Shown here in pieces: positions 11,544 through 26,390 of a DNA stretch of 64,000 bases. Each line of letters begins with the position of its first letter. The first letter of the stretch is position 1. The notes under the pieces are model-generated. The model worked only from the letters and a program-made list of their open reading frames with translations. It was not told where the DNA came from and did not search any database. Both the position numbers and the translations under genes were made by a program. This DNA comes from Halisarca cf. caerulea (Eukaryota; Porifera; Demospongiae; Chondrillida; Halisarcidae), in assembly GCA_963170055.1 (NCBI GenBank), contig CAUJGJ010000107.1, positions 208,111 to 272,110 of the forward strand. Reading direction: 5' to 3'.

Positions 11544-13831
11544 TATCCAACACTACACAAATACGCCCACAGCACTTCAGAAAGGTAATGTGTGTCCACT
11601 GGGAATGTGCGTGGTGCTAGTGCCAAATATTGGTATTAGCAACAGCATATCCAACATTACACAAATATGACCAAATTAGTTAAGAATCTTCATGTGTGTC
11701 CACTGGGAATGTGCGTGGTGCTAGTGCCAAATATTGGTATTAGCACCAGCATATCCAACATTACACAAATACGCCCACAGTAGTTAAAAATCTTCATGTG
11801 TGTCCACTAAGAATGTGCGTGGTGCTAGTGCCAAATATTGGTATTAGCACCAGCATATCCAACACTACACAGATACGCCCACAGCACTTCAGAAACTTCA
11901 TGTGTGTCCCCTGAGAATGTGCGTGGTGCTAGTGCCAAATATTGGTATTAGCACCACCATATCCAACACTAAACAAATACGCCCACAGCACTTCAGAAAA
12001 TTCATGTGTGTCTACTGGGAATGTGCGTGGTGCTAGTGCCAAATATTGGTATTAGCACCACCATATCCAACACTACACAAATACGCCCACAGTACTTCTG
12101 AAAGGTCATTTGTGTCCACTGGGAATGTGCGTGGTGCTAGTGCCAAATATTGGTATTAGCACCAGCATATCCAACATTACACAAATATGACCAAATTAGT
12201 TAAGAATCTTCATGTGTTTCCACTGGGAATGTGCGTGGTGCTAGTGCCAAATATTGATATTAGCACCACCATATCCAACACTACACAAATACGCCCACAG
12301 TACTTCAGAAAGGTCATGTGTGTCCACTGGGAATGTGCGTGGTGCTAGTGCCAAATATTGGTATTAGCACCAGCATATCCAACATTACACAAATACGCCC
12401 ACAGCACTTCAGAAAGGTCATGTGTGTCCACTGGGAATGTGCGTGGTGCTAGTGCCAAATATTGGTATTAGCACCAGCATATCCAACACTACACAAATAC
12501 GCCCACAGAACTTCAGAAACTTCATGTGTGTCCACTGGGAATGTGCGTGGTGCTAGTGCCGAATATTGGTATTAGTACCACCATATCCAACACTACAAAA
12601 ATACGCCCACAGCTCTTCAGAAACTTCATGTGTGTTCACTGGGAATGTGCATGGTGTTAGTGCCAAATATTGGTATTAGCACCAGCATATCCAACAGTAC
12701 ACTAATGCGCCCACAGCACTTCAGAAACTTCATGTGTGTCCACTGGGAATGTGCGTGGTGCTAGTGCCAAATATTGGTATTTGCACCAGCATATCCAACA
12801 CTACACAAATACGCCCACAGCACTTCAGAAACTTCATGTTTGTCCACTGGGAATGTACGGGTTGCTAGTTCCAAATATTGGTATTTGCATTAGCATATCC
12901 AACACTACACAAATACGCTCACAGCACTTAAGAAAGGTCATGTGTGTCCACTGGGAATGTGCGTGGTGCTAGTGCCAAATATTGGTATTAGCACCAGCAT
13001 ATCCAACTCTACACAAATACGCCCACAGTAGTTAAAAAACTTCATGTGTGTCCACTGGGAATGTGCATGGTGCTAGTGCCAAATATTGGTATTAGCACCA
13101 ACATATCCAACTCTACAGAAATACGCCCACAGTAGTTAAGAAATTTCATGTGTGTCCACTGGGAATGTGTGTGGTGCTAGTGCCAAATATTGGTATTAGC
13201 ACCAGCATATCCAACACTACACAAATACGCTCACAGAAATTCAGAAAGGTCATGTGTGTCCACTGAGAATGTGCGTGGTGCAAGTGGCAAATATTGGTAT
13301 TAGCACCACCATATCCAACACTACACAAATACGCCCACAGCACTTCATAAACTTCATGTGTGTCCACTGGGAATGTGCGTGGTGCTAGTGCCAAATATTG
13401 GTATTAGCACCAGCATATCCAACACTACACAAATACTCCCACAGCACTTCAGAAAGGTCATGTGTGTCCACTGGGAATGTGCGTGGTGCTAGTGCCAAAT
13501 ATTGGTATTAGCACCAGCATATAAAACACTACACAAATACGCCCACAGCACTTCAGAAACTTCATGTGTGTCCACTAGGAATGTGTGTGGTGCTGGTGCC
13601 AAATATCAGTATTAGCACCAGCATATACAACACTACACAAATACGCCCACAGCACTTCAGAAAGGTCATGTGTGTCCACTGGGAATGTGTGTGGTGCTAG
13701 TGCCAAATATTGGTATTAGCACCAGCATATCCAACACTACACAAATACGCCCACAGCATATAAGAAACTTCATGTGTGTCCACTGGGAATGTGCGTGGTG
13801 CTAGTGCCAAATATTGGTATTAGCACCAGCA
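11544..13831 (+). repeat. 22-monomer HOR, copy 2
   Basis: It matches 8,944-11,231 at an offset of 2,600 bp with scattered single-base differences. Examples are ccactaag for ccactggg near 11,807, caagtggcaa for caagtgccat near 13,283, and tataaaac for tatccaac near 13,521. Downstream it continues into cagtagttaagaaactt units that copy 1 lacks. Confidence 0.82.
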
Positions 13832-15079
13832 TATCCAACACTACACAAATACGCCCACAGTAGTTAAGAAACTTCATGTGTGTCCACTGGAAATTTGTGT
13901 GGTGCTAGTGCCAAATATTGGTATTAGCACAAGCATATCCAACACTACACAAATACGCCCACAGCACTTCAGAAAGGTCATGTGTGTCCACTGGGAATGT
14001 GCGTGGTGCTAGTGCCAAATATTGGTATTAGCACCAGCATATCCAACACTACACAAATACGCCCACAGCACTTCAGAAACTTCATGTTTGTCCACTGGGA
14101 ATGTGCGTGGTGCTAGTGCCAAATATTGGTATTAGCACCAGCATATCAACATTACACAAATACGCCCACAGCACTTCAGAAACTTCATGTGTGTCCACTG
14201 GGAATGTGCGTGGTGCTAGTGCCAAATATTGGTATTAGCACCAGCATATCCAACACTACACAAATACGCCCACAACACTTCAGAAACTTCATGTGTGTCC
14301 CCTGGGAATGTGCGTGGTGTTAGTGCCGAATATTGGTATTAGTACCACCATATCCAACACTACACAAATACGCCCACAGTACTTCAGAAAGGTCATGTGT
14401 GTCCACTGGGAATGTGCGTGGTGCTAGTGCCAAATATTGGTATTAGCACCAGCATATCGAACATTACACAAATACGCCCACAGTAGTTAAAAATCTTCAT
14501 GTGTGTCCAATGGGAATGTGCGTGGTGCTAGTGCCAAATATTGGTATTAGCACCACCATATCCAACACTACATAAATACGCCCACAGCACTTCAGAAACT
14601 TCATGTGTGTCCACTGGGAATGTGCGTGGTGCTAGTGCCAAATATTGGTATTAGCACCACCATATCCAACACTAAACAAATACGCCCACAGCACTTCAGA
14701 AACTCCATGTGTGTCTACTGAGAATGTGCGTGGTGCTAGTGCCAAATATTGGTATTAGTACCACCATATCCAACACTACAAAAATACGCCCACAGCACTT
14801 CAGAAACTTCATGTGTGTTCACTGGGAATGTGCGTGGTGCTAGTGCCAAATATTGGTATTAGCACCACCATATCCAACACTACACAAATACGCCCACAGC
14901 ACTTCAGAAAGGTCATGTGTGTCCACTTGGAATGTGCGTGGTGCTAATGCCAAATATTGGTATTAGAACCAGCATATCCAACACTACACAAATACGCCCA
15001 CAGAACTTCAGAAACTTCATGTGTGTCCACTGGGAATGTGTGTGGTGCTAGTGCCAAATATTGGTAGTAGCACCAGCAT
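13832..15079 (+). repeat. Linking satellite segment with a 103-bp unit
   Basis: Ordinary monomers join the second 22-monomer copy to the next partial copy. A unit reading tatcaacatt near 14,145 lacks one base (103 bp). Its descendants at about 16,744, 19,134 and 19,861 mark the same lineage. A unit with ggtagtagcacc (near 15,063) reappears near 17,454. Confidence 0.75.
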
Positions 15080-16975
15080 ATCCAACACTACACAAATACG
15101 CCCACAGAACTTCAGAAACTTCATGTGTGTCGACTGGGAATGTGCGTGGTGCTAGTGCCGAATATTGGTATTAGTACCACCATATCCAACACTACAAAAA
15201 TACGCCCACAGCTCTTCAGAAACTTCATGTGTGTTCACTGGGAATGTGCGTGGTGTTAGTGCCAAATATTGGTATTAGCACCAGCATATCCAACACTACA
15301 CTAATGCGCCCACAGCACTTCAGAAACTTCATGTGTGTCCACTGGGAATGTGCGTGGTGCTAGTGCCAAATATTGGTATTTGCACCAGCATATCCAACAC
15401 TACACAAAAACGCCCACAGCACTTCAGAAACTTCATGTTTGTCCACTGGGAATGTACGGGTTGCTAGTTCCAAATATTGGTATTTGCATTAGCATATCCA
15501 ACACTACACAAATACGCTCACAGCACTTCAGAAAGGTCATGTGTGTCCACTGGGAATGTGCGTGGTGCTAGTGCCAAATATTGGTATTAGCACCAGCATA
15601 TCCAACTCTACACAAATACGCCCACAGTAGTTAAAAAACTTCATGTGTGTCCACTGGGAATGTGCGTGGTGCTAGTGCCAAATATTGGTATTAGCACCAA
15701 CATATCCAACTCTACAGAAATACGCCCACAGTAGTTAAGAAATTTCATGTGTGTCCACTGGGAATGTGTGTGGTGCTAGTGCCAAATATTGGTATTAGCA
15801 CCAGCATATCCAACACTACACAAATACGCTCACAGAAATTCAGAAAGGTCATGTGTGTCCACTGAGAATGTGCGTGGTGCAAGTGCCAAATATTGGTATT
15901 AGCACCACCATATCCAACACTACACAAATACGCCCACAGCACTTCAGAAAGGTCATGTGTGTCCACTGGGAATGTGCGTTGTGCTAGTGCCAAATATTGG
16001 TATTAGCACCAGCATATCCAACACTACACAAATACTCCCACAGCACTTCAGAAAGGTCATGTGTGTCCACTGGGAATGTGCGTGGTGCTAGTGCCAAATA
16101 TTGGTATTAGCACCAGCATATCCAACACTACACAAATACGCCCACAGCACTTCAGAAACTTCATGTGTGTCCACTGGGAATGTGTGTGGTGCTGGTGCCA
16201 AATATCAGTATTAGCACCAGCATATACAACACTACACAAATACGCCGACAGCACTTCAGAAAGGTCATGTGTGTCCACTGGGAATGTGTGTGGTGCTAGT
16301 GCCAAATATTGGTATTAGCACCAGCATATCCAACACTACACAAATACGCCCACAGCATATAAGAAACTTTATGTATGTCCACTGGGAATGTGCGTGGTGC
16401 TAGTGCCAAATATTGGTATTAGCACCAGCATATCCAACACTACACAAATACGCCCACGGTAGTTAAGAAACTTCATGTGTGTCCACTGGAAATTTGTGTG
16501 GTGCTAGTGCCAAATATTGGTATTAGCACAAGCATATCCAACACTACACAAATACGCCCACAGCACTTCAGAAAGGTCATGTGTGTCCACTGGGAATGTG
16601 CGTGGTGCTAGTGCCAAATATTGGTATTAGCACCAGCATATCCAACACTACACAAATACGCCCACAGCACTTCAGAAACTTCATGTTTGTCCACTGGGAA
16701 TGTGCGTGGTGCTAGTGCCAAATATTGGTATTAGCACCACCATATCAACATTACACAAATACGCCCACAGCACTTCAGAAACTTCATGTGTGTCCACTGG
16801 GAATGTGCGTGGTGCTATTGCCAAATATTGGTATTAGCACCAGCATATCCAACACTACACAAATACGCCCACAACACTTCAGAAACTTCATGTGTGTCCC
16901 CTGGGAATGTGCGTGGTGTTAGTGCCGAATATTGGTATTAGTACCACCATATCCAACACTACACAAATACGCCCA
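15080..16975 (+). repeat. Partial copy of 12,481-14,340 region
   Basis: Markers ccgaatattgg, cagctcttc, gtatttgcat (15,480), ccaactctacagaaatac, caagtgccaa, ggtgctggtgcc, cagcatataag, gcacaagc and the 103-bp unit recur in order at an offset of about 2,599 bp. The match ends near 16,975, where a cttcatatgtg unit replaces the earlier cagtacttcag unit. Confidence 0.8.
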
Positions 16976-17399
16976 CAGCACTTCAGAAACTTCATATGTG
17001 TCCCCTGACAATGTGCGTGGTGCTAGTGCCAAATATTGGTATTAGCACCAGCATATCCAACACTAAACAAATACGCCCACAGCACTTCAGAAAGGTCATG
17101 TGTGTCCACTGGGAATGTGCGTTATGCTAGTGCCAAATATTGGTATTAGCACCAGCATATCCAACACTACACAAATACGCCCACAGCACTTAAGAAACTT
17201 CATGTGTGTCCACTGGGAATGTGCGTGGTGCTAGTGCCAAATATTGGTATTAGCACCACCATATCCAACACTAAACAAATACGCCCACAGCACTTCAGAA
17301 ACTCCATGTGTGTCTACTGGGAATGTGCGTGGTGCTAGTGCCAAATATTGGTATTAGCACCACCATATCCAATACTACAAAAATACGCCCACAGCACTT
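16976..17399 (+). repeat. Four-monomer linker
   Basis: The units here carry cttcatatgtg with cccctgac (near 16,993), gcgttatg (near 17,121), cacttaagaaac and actccatg. They are copied again near 20,111-20,540, and in part near 19,165-19,480. Confidence 0.7.
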
Positions 17400-19160
17400 C
17401 AGAAACTTCATGTGTGTCCACTGGGAATGTGTGTGGTGCTAGTGCCAAATATTGGTAGTAGCACCAGCATATCCAACACTACACAAATACGCCCACAGAA
17501 CTTCAGAAACTTCATGTGTGTCGACTGGGAATGTGCGTGGTGCTAGTGCCGAATATTGGTATTAGTACCACCATATCCAACACTACAAAAATACGCCCAC
17601 AGCTCTTCAGAAACTTCATGTGTGTTCACTGGGAATGTGCGTGGTGTTAGTGCCAAATATTGGTATTAGCACCAGCATATCCAACACTACACTAATGCGC
17701 CCACAGCACTTCAGAAACTTCATGTGTGTCCACTGGGAATGTGCGTGGTGCTAGTGCCAAATATTGGTATTTGCACCAGCATATCCAACACTACACAAAA
17801 ACGCCCAAAGCACTTCAGAAACTTCATGTTTGTCCACTGGGAATGTACGGGTTGCTAGTTCCAAATATTGGTATTTGCATTAGCATATCCAACACTACAC
17901 AAATACGCTCACAGCACTTCAGAAAGGTCATGTGTGTCCACTGGGAATGTGCGTGGTGCTAGTGCCAAATATTGGTATTAGCACCAGCATATCCAACTCT
18001 ACACAAATACGCCCACAGTAGTTAAAAAACTTCATGTGTGTCCACTGGGAATGTGCGTGGTGCTAGTGCCAAATATTGGTATTAGCACCAACATATCCAA
18101 CTCTACAGAAATACGCCCACAGTAGTTAAGAAATTTCATGTGTGTCCACTGGGAATGTGTGTGGTGCTAGTGCCAAATATTGGTATTAGCACCAGCATAT
18201 CCAACACTACACAAATACGCTCACAGAAATTCAGAAAGGTCATGTGTGTCCACTGAGAATGTGCGTGGTGCAAGTGCCAAATATTGGTATTAGCACCACC
18301 ATATCCAACACTACACAAATACGCCCACAGCACTTCAGAAAGGTCATGTGTATCCACTGGGAATGTGCGTTGTGCTAGTGCCAAATATTGGTATTAGCAC
18401 CAGCATATCCAACACTACACAAATACTCCCACAGCACTTCAGAAAGGTCATGTGTGTCCACTGGGAATGTGCGTGGTGCTAGTGCCAAATATTGGTATTA
18501 GCACCAGCATATCCAACACTACACAAATACGCCCACAGCACTTCAGAAACTTCATGTGTGTCCACTGGGAATGTGTGTGGTGCTGGTGCCAAATATCAGT
18601 ATTAGCACCAGCATATCCAACACTACACAAATACGCCGACAGCACTTCAGAAAGGTCATGTGTGTCCACTGGGAATGTGTGTGGTGCTAGTGCCAAATAT
18701 TGGTATTAGCACCAGCATATCCAACACTACACAAATACGCCCACAGCATATAAGAAACTTTATGTATGTCCACTGGGAATGTGCGTGGTGCTAGTGCCAA
18801 ATATTGGTATTAGCACCAGCATATCCAACACTACACAAATACGCCCACGGTAGTTAAGAAACTTCATGTGTGTCCACTGGAAATTTGTGTGGTGCTAGTG
18901 CCAAATATTGGTATTAGCACAAGCATATCCAACACTACACAAATACGCCCACAGCACTTCAGAAAGGTCATGTGTGTCCACTGGGAATGTGCGTGGTGCT
19001 AGTGCCAAATATTGGTATTAGCACCAGCATATCCAACACTACACAAATACGCCCACAGCACTTCAGAAACTTCATGTTTGTCCACTGGGAATGTGCGTGG
19101 TGCTAGTGCCAAATATTGGTATTAGCACCACCATATCAACATTACACAAATACGCCCACA
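17400..19160 (+). repeat. Copy of 15,009-16,769 at 2,391 bp
   Basis: It starts in the unit with ggtagtagcacc and repeats the preceding copy through gtatttgcat (17,871), gtgctggtgcc, cagcatataag, gcacaagc and the 103-bp tatcaac unit (19,134). The offset is 2,391 bp, which is 23 monomers minus one base. It departs near 19,160, where the next unit is aaggtcatg/gcgttatg. Confidence 0.8.
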
Positions 19161-20540
19161 GCACTTCAGAAAGGTCATGTGTGTCCACTGGGAATGTGCG
19201 TTATGCTAGTGCCAAATATTGGTATTAGCACCAGCATATCCAACACTACACAAATACGCCCACAGCACTTAAGAAACTTCATGTGTGTCCACTGGGAATG
19301 TGCGTGGTGCTAGTGCCAAATATTGGTATTAGCACCACCATATCCAACACTAAACAAATACGCCCACAGCACTTCAGAAACTCCATGTGTGTCTACTGGG
19401 AATGTGCGTGGTGCTAGTGCCAAATATTGGTATTAGCACCACCATATCCAATACTACAAAAATACGCCCACAGCACTTCAGAAACTTCATGTGTGTTCAC
19501 TGGGAATGTGCGTGGTGCTAGTGCCAAATATTGATATTAGCACCACCATATCCAACACTACACAAATACGCCCACAGTAATTCAGAAAGGTCATGTGTGT
19601 CCACTGGGAATGTGCGTGGTGCTAGTGCCAAATATTGGTATTAGCACAAGCATATCCAACACTACACAAATACGCCCACAGCACTTCAGAAAGGTCATGT
19701 GTGTCCACTGGGAATGTGCGTGGTGCTAGTGCCAAATATTGGTATTAGCACCAGCATATCCAACACTACACAAATACGCCCACAGCACTTCAGAAACTTC
19801 ATGTTTGTCCACTGGGAATGTGCGTGGTGCTAGTGCCAAATATTGGTATTAGCACCACCATATCAACATTACACAAATACGCCCACAGCACTTCAGAAAC
19901 TTCATGTGTGTCCACTGGGAATGTGCGTGGTGCTATTGCCAAATATTGGTATTAGCACCAGCATATCCAACACTACACAAATACGCCCACAACACTTCAG
20001 AAACTTCATGTGTGTCCCCTGGGAATGTGCGTGGTGTTAGTGCCGAATATTGGTATTAGTACCACCATATCCAACACTACACAAATACGCCCACAGCACT
20101 TCAGAAACTTCATATGTGTCCCCTGACAATGTGCGTGGTGCTAGTGCCAAATATTGGTATTAGCACCAGCATATCCAACACTAAACAAATACGCCCACAG
20201 CACTTCAGAAAGGTCATGTGTGTCCACTGGGAATGTGCGTTATGCTAGTGCCAAATATTGGTATTAGCACCAGCATATCCAACACTACACAAATACGCCC
20301 ACAGCACTTAAGAAACTTCATGTGTGTCCACTGGGAATGTGCGGTGTGCTAGTGCCAAATATTGGTATTAGCACCACCATATCCAACACTAAACAAATAC
20401 GCCCACAGCACTTCAGAAACTCCATGTGTGTCTACTGGGAATGTGCGTGGTGCTAGTGCCAAATATTGGTATTAGCACCACCATATCCAATACTACAAAA
20501 ATACGCCCACAGCACTTCAGAAACTTCATGTGTGTTCACT
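19161..20540 (+). repeat. Patchwork of local copies
   Basis: 19,161-19,480 resembles 17,082-17,400. About 19,650-19,890 resembles 18,923-19,163, a 727-bp (7-monomer) step that includes a second tatcaac unit at 19,861. The remainder resembles 16,740-17,420 at an offset of 3,118 bp, including the cttcatatgtg unit at 20,111. At 20,341 the usual gcgtggtgc reads gcggtgtgc, seen only here. Confidence 0.7.
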
Positions 20541-22640
20541 GGGAATGTGCGTGGTGCTAGTGCCAAATATTGATATTAGCACCACCATATCCAACACTAC
20601 ACAAATATGCCCACAGTAATTCAGAAAGGTCATGTGTGTCCACTGGGAATGTGCGTGGTGCTAGTGCCAAATATTGGTATTAGCACCAGCATATCCAACA
20701 TTACACAAATACGCCCACAGCACTTCAGAAAGGTCATGTGTGTCCACTGGGAATGTGCGTGGTGCTAGTGCCAAATATTGGTATTAGCACCAGCATATCC
20801 AACACTACACAAATACGCCCACAGAACTTCAGAAACTTCATGTGTGTCCACTGGGAATGTGCGTGGTGCTAGTGCCGAATATTGGTATTAGTACCACCAT
20901 ATCCAACACTACACAAATACGCCCACAGTACTTCTGAAAGGTCATTTGTGTCCACTGGGAATGTGCGTGGTGCTAGTGCCAAATATTGGTATTAGCACCA
21001 GCATATCCAACATTACACAAATATGACCAAATTAGTTAAGAATCTTCATGTGTGTCCACTGGGAATGTGCGTGGTGCTAGTGCCAAATATTGATATTAGC
21101 ACCACCATATCCAACACTACACAAATACGCCCACAGTACTTCAGAAAGGTCATGTGTGTCCACTGGGAATGTGCGTGGTGCTAGTGCCAGATATTGGTAT
21201 TAGCACCACCATATCCAACACTACACAAATAAGCCCACAGCACTTCAGAAAGGTCATGTGTGTCCACTGGGAATGTGCGTGGTGCTAGTGCCAAATATTG
21301 GTATTAGCACCACCATATCCAACATTACACAAATACGCCCACAGTAGTTAAGAATCTTCATGTGTGTCCACTGGGAATGTGCGTGGTGCTAGTGCCAAAT
21401 ATTGGTATTAGCACCAGCATATCCAACACTACACAGATACGCCCACAGCACTTCAGAAACTTCATGTGTGTCCCCTGAGAATGTGCGTGGTGCTAGTGCC
21501 AAATATTGGTATTAACACCACCATATCCAACACTAAACAAATACGCCCACAGCACTTCAGAAACTTCATGTGTGTCTACTGGGAATGTGCGTGGTGCTAG
21601 TGCCAAATATTGGTATTAGCACCACCATATCCAACACTACACAAATACGCCCACAGTACTTCTGAAAGGTCATTTGTGTCCACTGGGAATGTGCGTGGTG
21701 CTAGTGCCAAATATTGGTATTAGCACCAGCATATCCAACATTACACAAATATGACCAAATTAGTTAAGAATCTTCATGTGTGTCCACTTGGAATGTGCGT
21801 GGTGCTAGTGCCAAATATTGATATTAGCACCACCATATCCAACACTACACAAATATGCCCACAGTACTTCAGAAAGGTCATGTGTGTCCACTGGGAATGT
21901 GCGTGGTGCTAGTGCCAAATATTGGTATTAGCACCAGCATATCCAACTCTACACAAATACGCCCACAGTAGTTAAGAAACTTCATGTGTGTCCACTGGGA
22001 ATGTGCGTGGTGCTAGTGCCAAATATTGGTATTAGCACCAACATATCCAACTCTACAGAAATACGCTCACAGTACTTCTGAAAGGTCATTTGTGTCCACT
22101 GGGAATGTGCGTGGTGCTAGTGCCAAATATTGGTATTAGCACCAGCATATCCAACATTACACAAATATGACCAAATTAGTTAAGAATCTTCATGTGTGTC
22201 CACTGGGAATGTGCGTGGTGCTAGTGCCAAATATTGATATTAGCACCACCATATCCAACACTACACAAATACGCCCACAGTAATTCAGAAAGGTCATGTG
22301 TGTCCACTGGGAATGTGCGTGGTGCTAGTGCCAAATATTGGTATTAGCACCAGCATATCCAACATTACACAAATACGCCCACAGCACTTCAGAAAGGTCA
22401 TGTGTGTCCACTGGGAATGTGCGTGGTGCTAGTGCCAAATATTGGTATTAGCACCAGCATATCCAACACTACACAAATACGCCCACAGAACTTCAGAAAC
22501 TTCATGTGTGTCCACTGGGAATGTGCGTGGTGCTAGTGCCGAATATTGGTATTAGTACCACCATATCCAACACTACAAAAATACGCCCACAGCTCTTCAG
22601 AAACTTCATGTGTGTTCACTGGGAATGTGCGTGGTGTTAG
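20541..22640 (+). repeat. Segment rich in aaatatgacc monomers
   Basis: The divergent unit carrying atatgaccaaattag occurs at 21,021, 21,749 and 22,165, spaced 728 bp (7 monomers) and 416 bp (4 monomers). It is usually preceded by a cagtacttctgaaagg unit and followed by a ttgatattagc unit. Units with ccaactctac and ccgaatattgg also appear. This looks like short duplications leading into the next HOR family. Confidence 0.72.
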
Positions 22641-25600
22641 TGCCAAATATTGGTATTAGCACCAGCATATCCAACACTACACAAATACGCCCACAGCACT
22701 TCAGAAACTTCATGTGTGTCCACTGGGAATGTGCGTGGTGCTAGTGCCAAATATTGGTATTTGCACCAGCATATCCAACACTACACAAATACGCCCACAG
22801 CACTTCAGAAACTTCATGTTTGTCCACTGGGAATGTGCGGGTTGCTAGTTCCAAATATTGGTATTTGCATTAGCATATCCAACACTACACAAATACGCTC
22901 ACAGCACTTCAGAAAGGTCATGTGTGTCCACTGGGAATGTGCGTGGTGCTAGTGCCAAATATTGGTATTAGCACCAGCATATCCAACTCTACACAAATAC
23001 GCCCACAGTAGTTAAGAAACTTCATGTGTGTCCACTGGGAATGTGCGTGGTGCTAGTGCCAAATATTGGTATTAGCACCAGCATATCCAACATTACTCAA
23101 ATACGCCCACAGTAGTTAAGAATCTTCATGTGATTCCACTGGGAATGTGCGTGGTGCTAGTGCCAAATATTGGTATTAGAACCAGCATATCCAACACTAC
23201 ACAAATACGCCCACAGCACTTCAGAAAGGTCATGTGTGTCCACTGGGAATGTGCGTGGTGCTAGTGCCAAATATTGGTATTAGCACCAGCATATCCAACA
23301 CTACACAAATACGCCCACAGCACTTCAGAAAGGTCATGTGTGTCCACAGGGAATGTGCGTGGTGCTAGTGCCAAATATTGGTATTAGCACCAGCATATCC
23401 AACACTACACAAATACGCCCACAGCACTTCAGAAACTTCATGTGTGTCCACTGGGAATGTGCGTGGTGTTAGTGCCAAATATTGGTATTAGCACCACCAT
23501 TTCCAACACTACAGAAATACGCCCACAGTGCTTCAGAAAGGTCATGTGTGTCCACTGGGAATGTGCGTGGTGCTAGTGCCAAATATTGGTATTAGCACCA
23601 GCATATCCAACACTACACAAATACGCCCACAGCACTTCAGAAAGGTCATGTGTGTCCACTGGGAATGTGCGTGGTGCTAGTGCCAAATATTGGTATTAGC
23701 ACCAGCATATACAACACTACACAAATACGCCCACAGTACTTCAGAAAGGTCATGTGTGTCCACTGGGAATGTGCGTGGTGCTAGTGCCAAATATTGGTAT
23801 TAGCACCAGCATATCCAACACTACACAAATACGCCCACAGCACTTCAGAAAGGTCATGTGTGCCCACTGGGAATGTGCGTGGTGCTAGTGCCAAATATTG
23901 GTATTAGCACCACCATATCCAACACTACAGAAATACGCCCACAGCACTTCAGAAAGGTCATGTGTGTCCACTGGGAATGTGCGTGGTGCTAGTGCCAAAT
24001 ATTGGTATTAGCACTACCATATCCAACACTACAGAAATACGCCCACAGCACTTCAGAAAGGTCATGTGTGTCCACTGGGAATGTGCGTGGTGCTAGTGCC
24101 AAATATTGGTATTAGCACCAGCATATCCAACACTACATAAATACGCCCACAATACTTCAGAAAGGTCATGTGTGTCCACTGGGAATGTGCGTGGTGCTAG
24201 TGCCAAATATTGGTATTAGCACCAGCATATCCAACACTACACAAATACGCCCACAGCACTTCAGAAAGGTCATGTGTGTCCACAGGGAATGTGCGTGGTG
24301 CTAGTGCCAAATATTGGTATTAGCACCAGCATATCCAACACTACACAAATACGCCCACAGCACTTCAGAAACTTCATGTGTGTCCACTGGGAATGTGCGT
24401 GGTGTTAGTGCCAAATATTGGTATTAGTACCACCATTTCCAACACTACAGAAATACGCCCACAGTGCTTCAGAAAGGTCATGTGTGTCCACTGGGAATGT
24501 GCGTGGTGCTAGTGCCAAATATTGGTATTAGCACCAGCATATCCAACACTACACAAATACGCCCACAGCACTTCAGAAAGGTCATGTGTGTCCACTGGGA
24601 TTGTGCGTGGTGCTAGTGCCAAATATTGGTATTAGCACCAGCATAGCCAACACTTCACAAATACGCTCGCAGTAGTTAAGAATCTTCATGTGTTTCCAAT
24701 ATGAATGTGCGTGGGGCTAGTGCCAAATATTGGTATTAGCACCAGCATATCCAACACTACACAAATACGCCCACAGCACTTCAGTAAGGTCATGTGTGTT
24801 CACTGGGAATGTGCGTGGTACTAGTGCCAAATATTGGTATTAGCACCAGCATATCCAACACTACACAAATACGCCCACAGCATTTCAGTAAGGTCATGTG
24901 TGTCCACTGGGAATGTGCGTGGTGCTAGTGCCAAATATTGGTATTAGCACCAGCATATCCAACACTACACAAATACTCCCACAGAACTTCAGAAATTCAT
25001 GTGTGTCCACTGGGAATGTGCGTGGTGCTAGTGCCAAATATTGGTATTAGCACCAGCATACCCAAAACTACACAAATACGCCCACAGCACTTCAGAAAGG
25101 TCATGTGTGTCCACTGGGAATGTGCGTGGTGATAGTGCCAAATATTGGTATTAGCACCAGCATATCCAACACTACACAAATACGCCCACAGAACTTCAGA
25201 AAGGTCAAGTGTGTCCACTGGGAATGTGCGTGGTGTTAGTGCCAAATATTGGTATTAGTACCACCATTTCCAACACTACAGAAATACGCCCACAGTGCTT
25301 CAGAAAGGTCATGTGTGTCCACTGGGAATGTGCGTGGTGCTAGTGCCAAATATTGGTATTAGCACCAGCATATCCAACACTACACAAATACGCCCACAGC
25401 ACTTCAGAAAGGTCATGTGTGTCCACTGGGAATGTGCGTGGTGCTAGTGCCAAATATTGGTATTAGCACCAGCATATCCAACATTACTCAAATACGCCCA
25501 CAGTAGTTAAGAATCTTCATGTGATTCCACTGGGAATGTGCGTGGTGCTAGTGCCAAATATTGGTATTAGAACCAGCATATCCAACACTACACAAATATG

Positions 25601-26390
25601 CCCACAGTACTTCAGAAAGGTCATGTGTGTCCACTGGGAATGTGCGTGGTGCTAGTGCCAAATATTGGTATTAGCACCAGCATATCCAACATTACACAAA
25701 TACGCCCACAGCACTTCAGAAAGGTCATGTGTGTCCACTGGGAATGTGCGTGGTGCTAGTGCCAAATATTGGTATTAGCACCAGCATATCCAACACTACA
25801 CAAATACGCCCACAGAACTTCAGAAACTTAATGTGTGTCCACTGGGAATGTGCGTGGTGCTAGTGCCGAATATTGGTATTAGTACCACCATATCCAACAC
25901 TACAAAAATACGCCCACAGCTCTTCAGAAACTTCATGTGTGTCCACTGGGAATGTGCGTGGTGTTAGTGCCAAATATTGGTATTAGCACCAGCATATCCA
26001 ACACTACACAAATACGCCCACAGCACTTCAGAAACTTCATGTGTGTCCCCTGGGAATGTGCGTGGTGCTAGTGCCAAATATTGGTATTTGCACCAGCATA
26101 TCCAACACTACACAAATACGCCCACAGCACTTCAGAAACTTCATGTTTGTCCACTGGGAATGTGCGGGTTGCTAGTTCCAAATATTGGTATTTGCATTAG
26201 CATATCCAACACTACACAAATACGCTCACAGCACTTCAGAAAGGTCATGTGTGTCCACTGGGAATGTGCGTGGTGTTAGTGCCAAATATTGGTATTAGCA
26301 CCAGCATATCCAACTCTACACAAATACGCCCACAGTAGTTAAGAAACTTCATGTGTGTCCACTGGGAATGTGCGTGGTGCTAGTGCCAAA
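22641..26390 (+). repeat. 33-monomer HOR family, first copy
   Basis: This holds the series later duplicated at 31,9xx and 35,3xx. It has cattactcaa/gattcc (23,091), caccatttccaac/cagtgcttcag, tagccaacacttcac/gctcgcag (near 24,645), cagtaagg units, aatactcccac with a 103-bp cagaaattcatg (near 24,985), catacccaaaac (near 25,069), ggtgatag (near 25,129), cattactcaa again (25,482) and gtatttgcat (26,188). From 23,091 it matches 31,930 onward at an offset of 8,839 bp. Confidence 0.82.
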
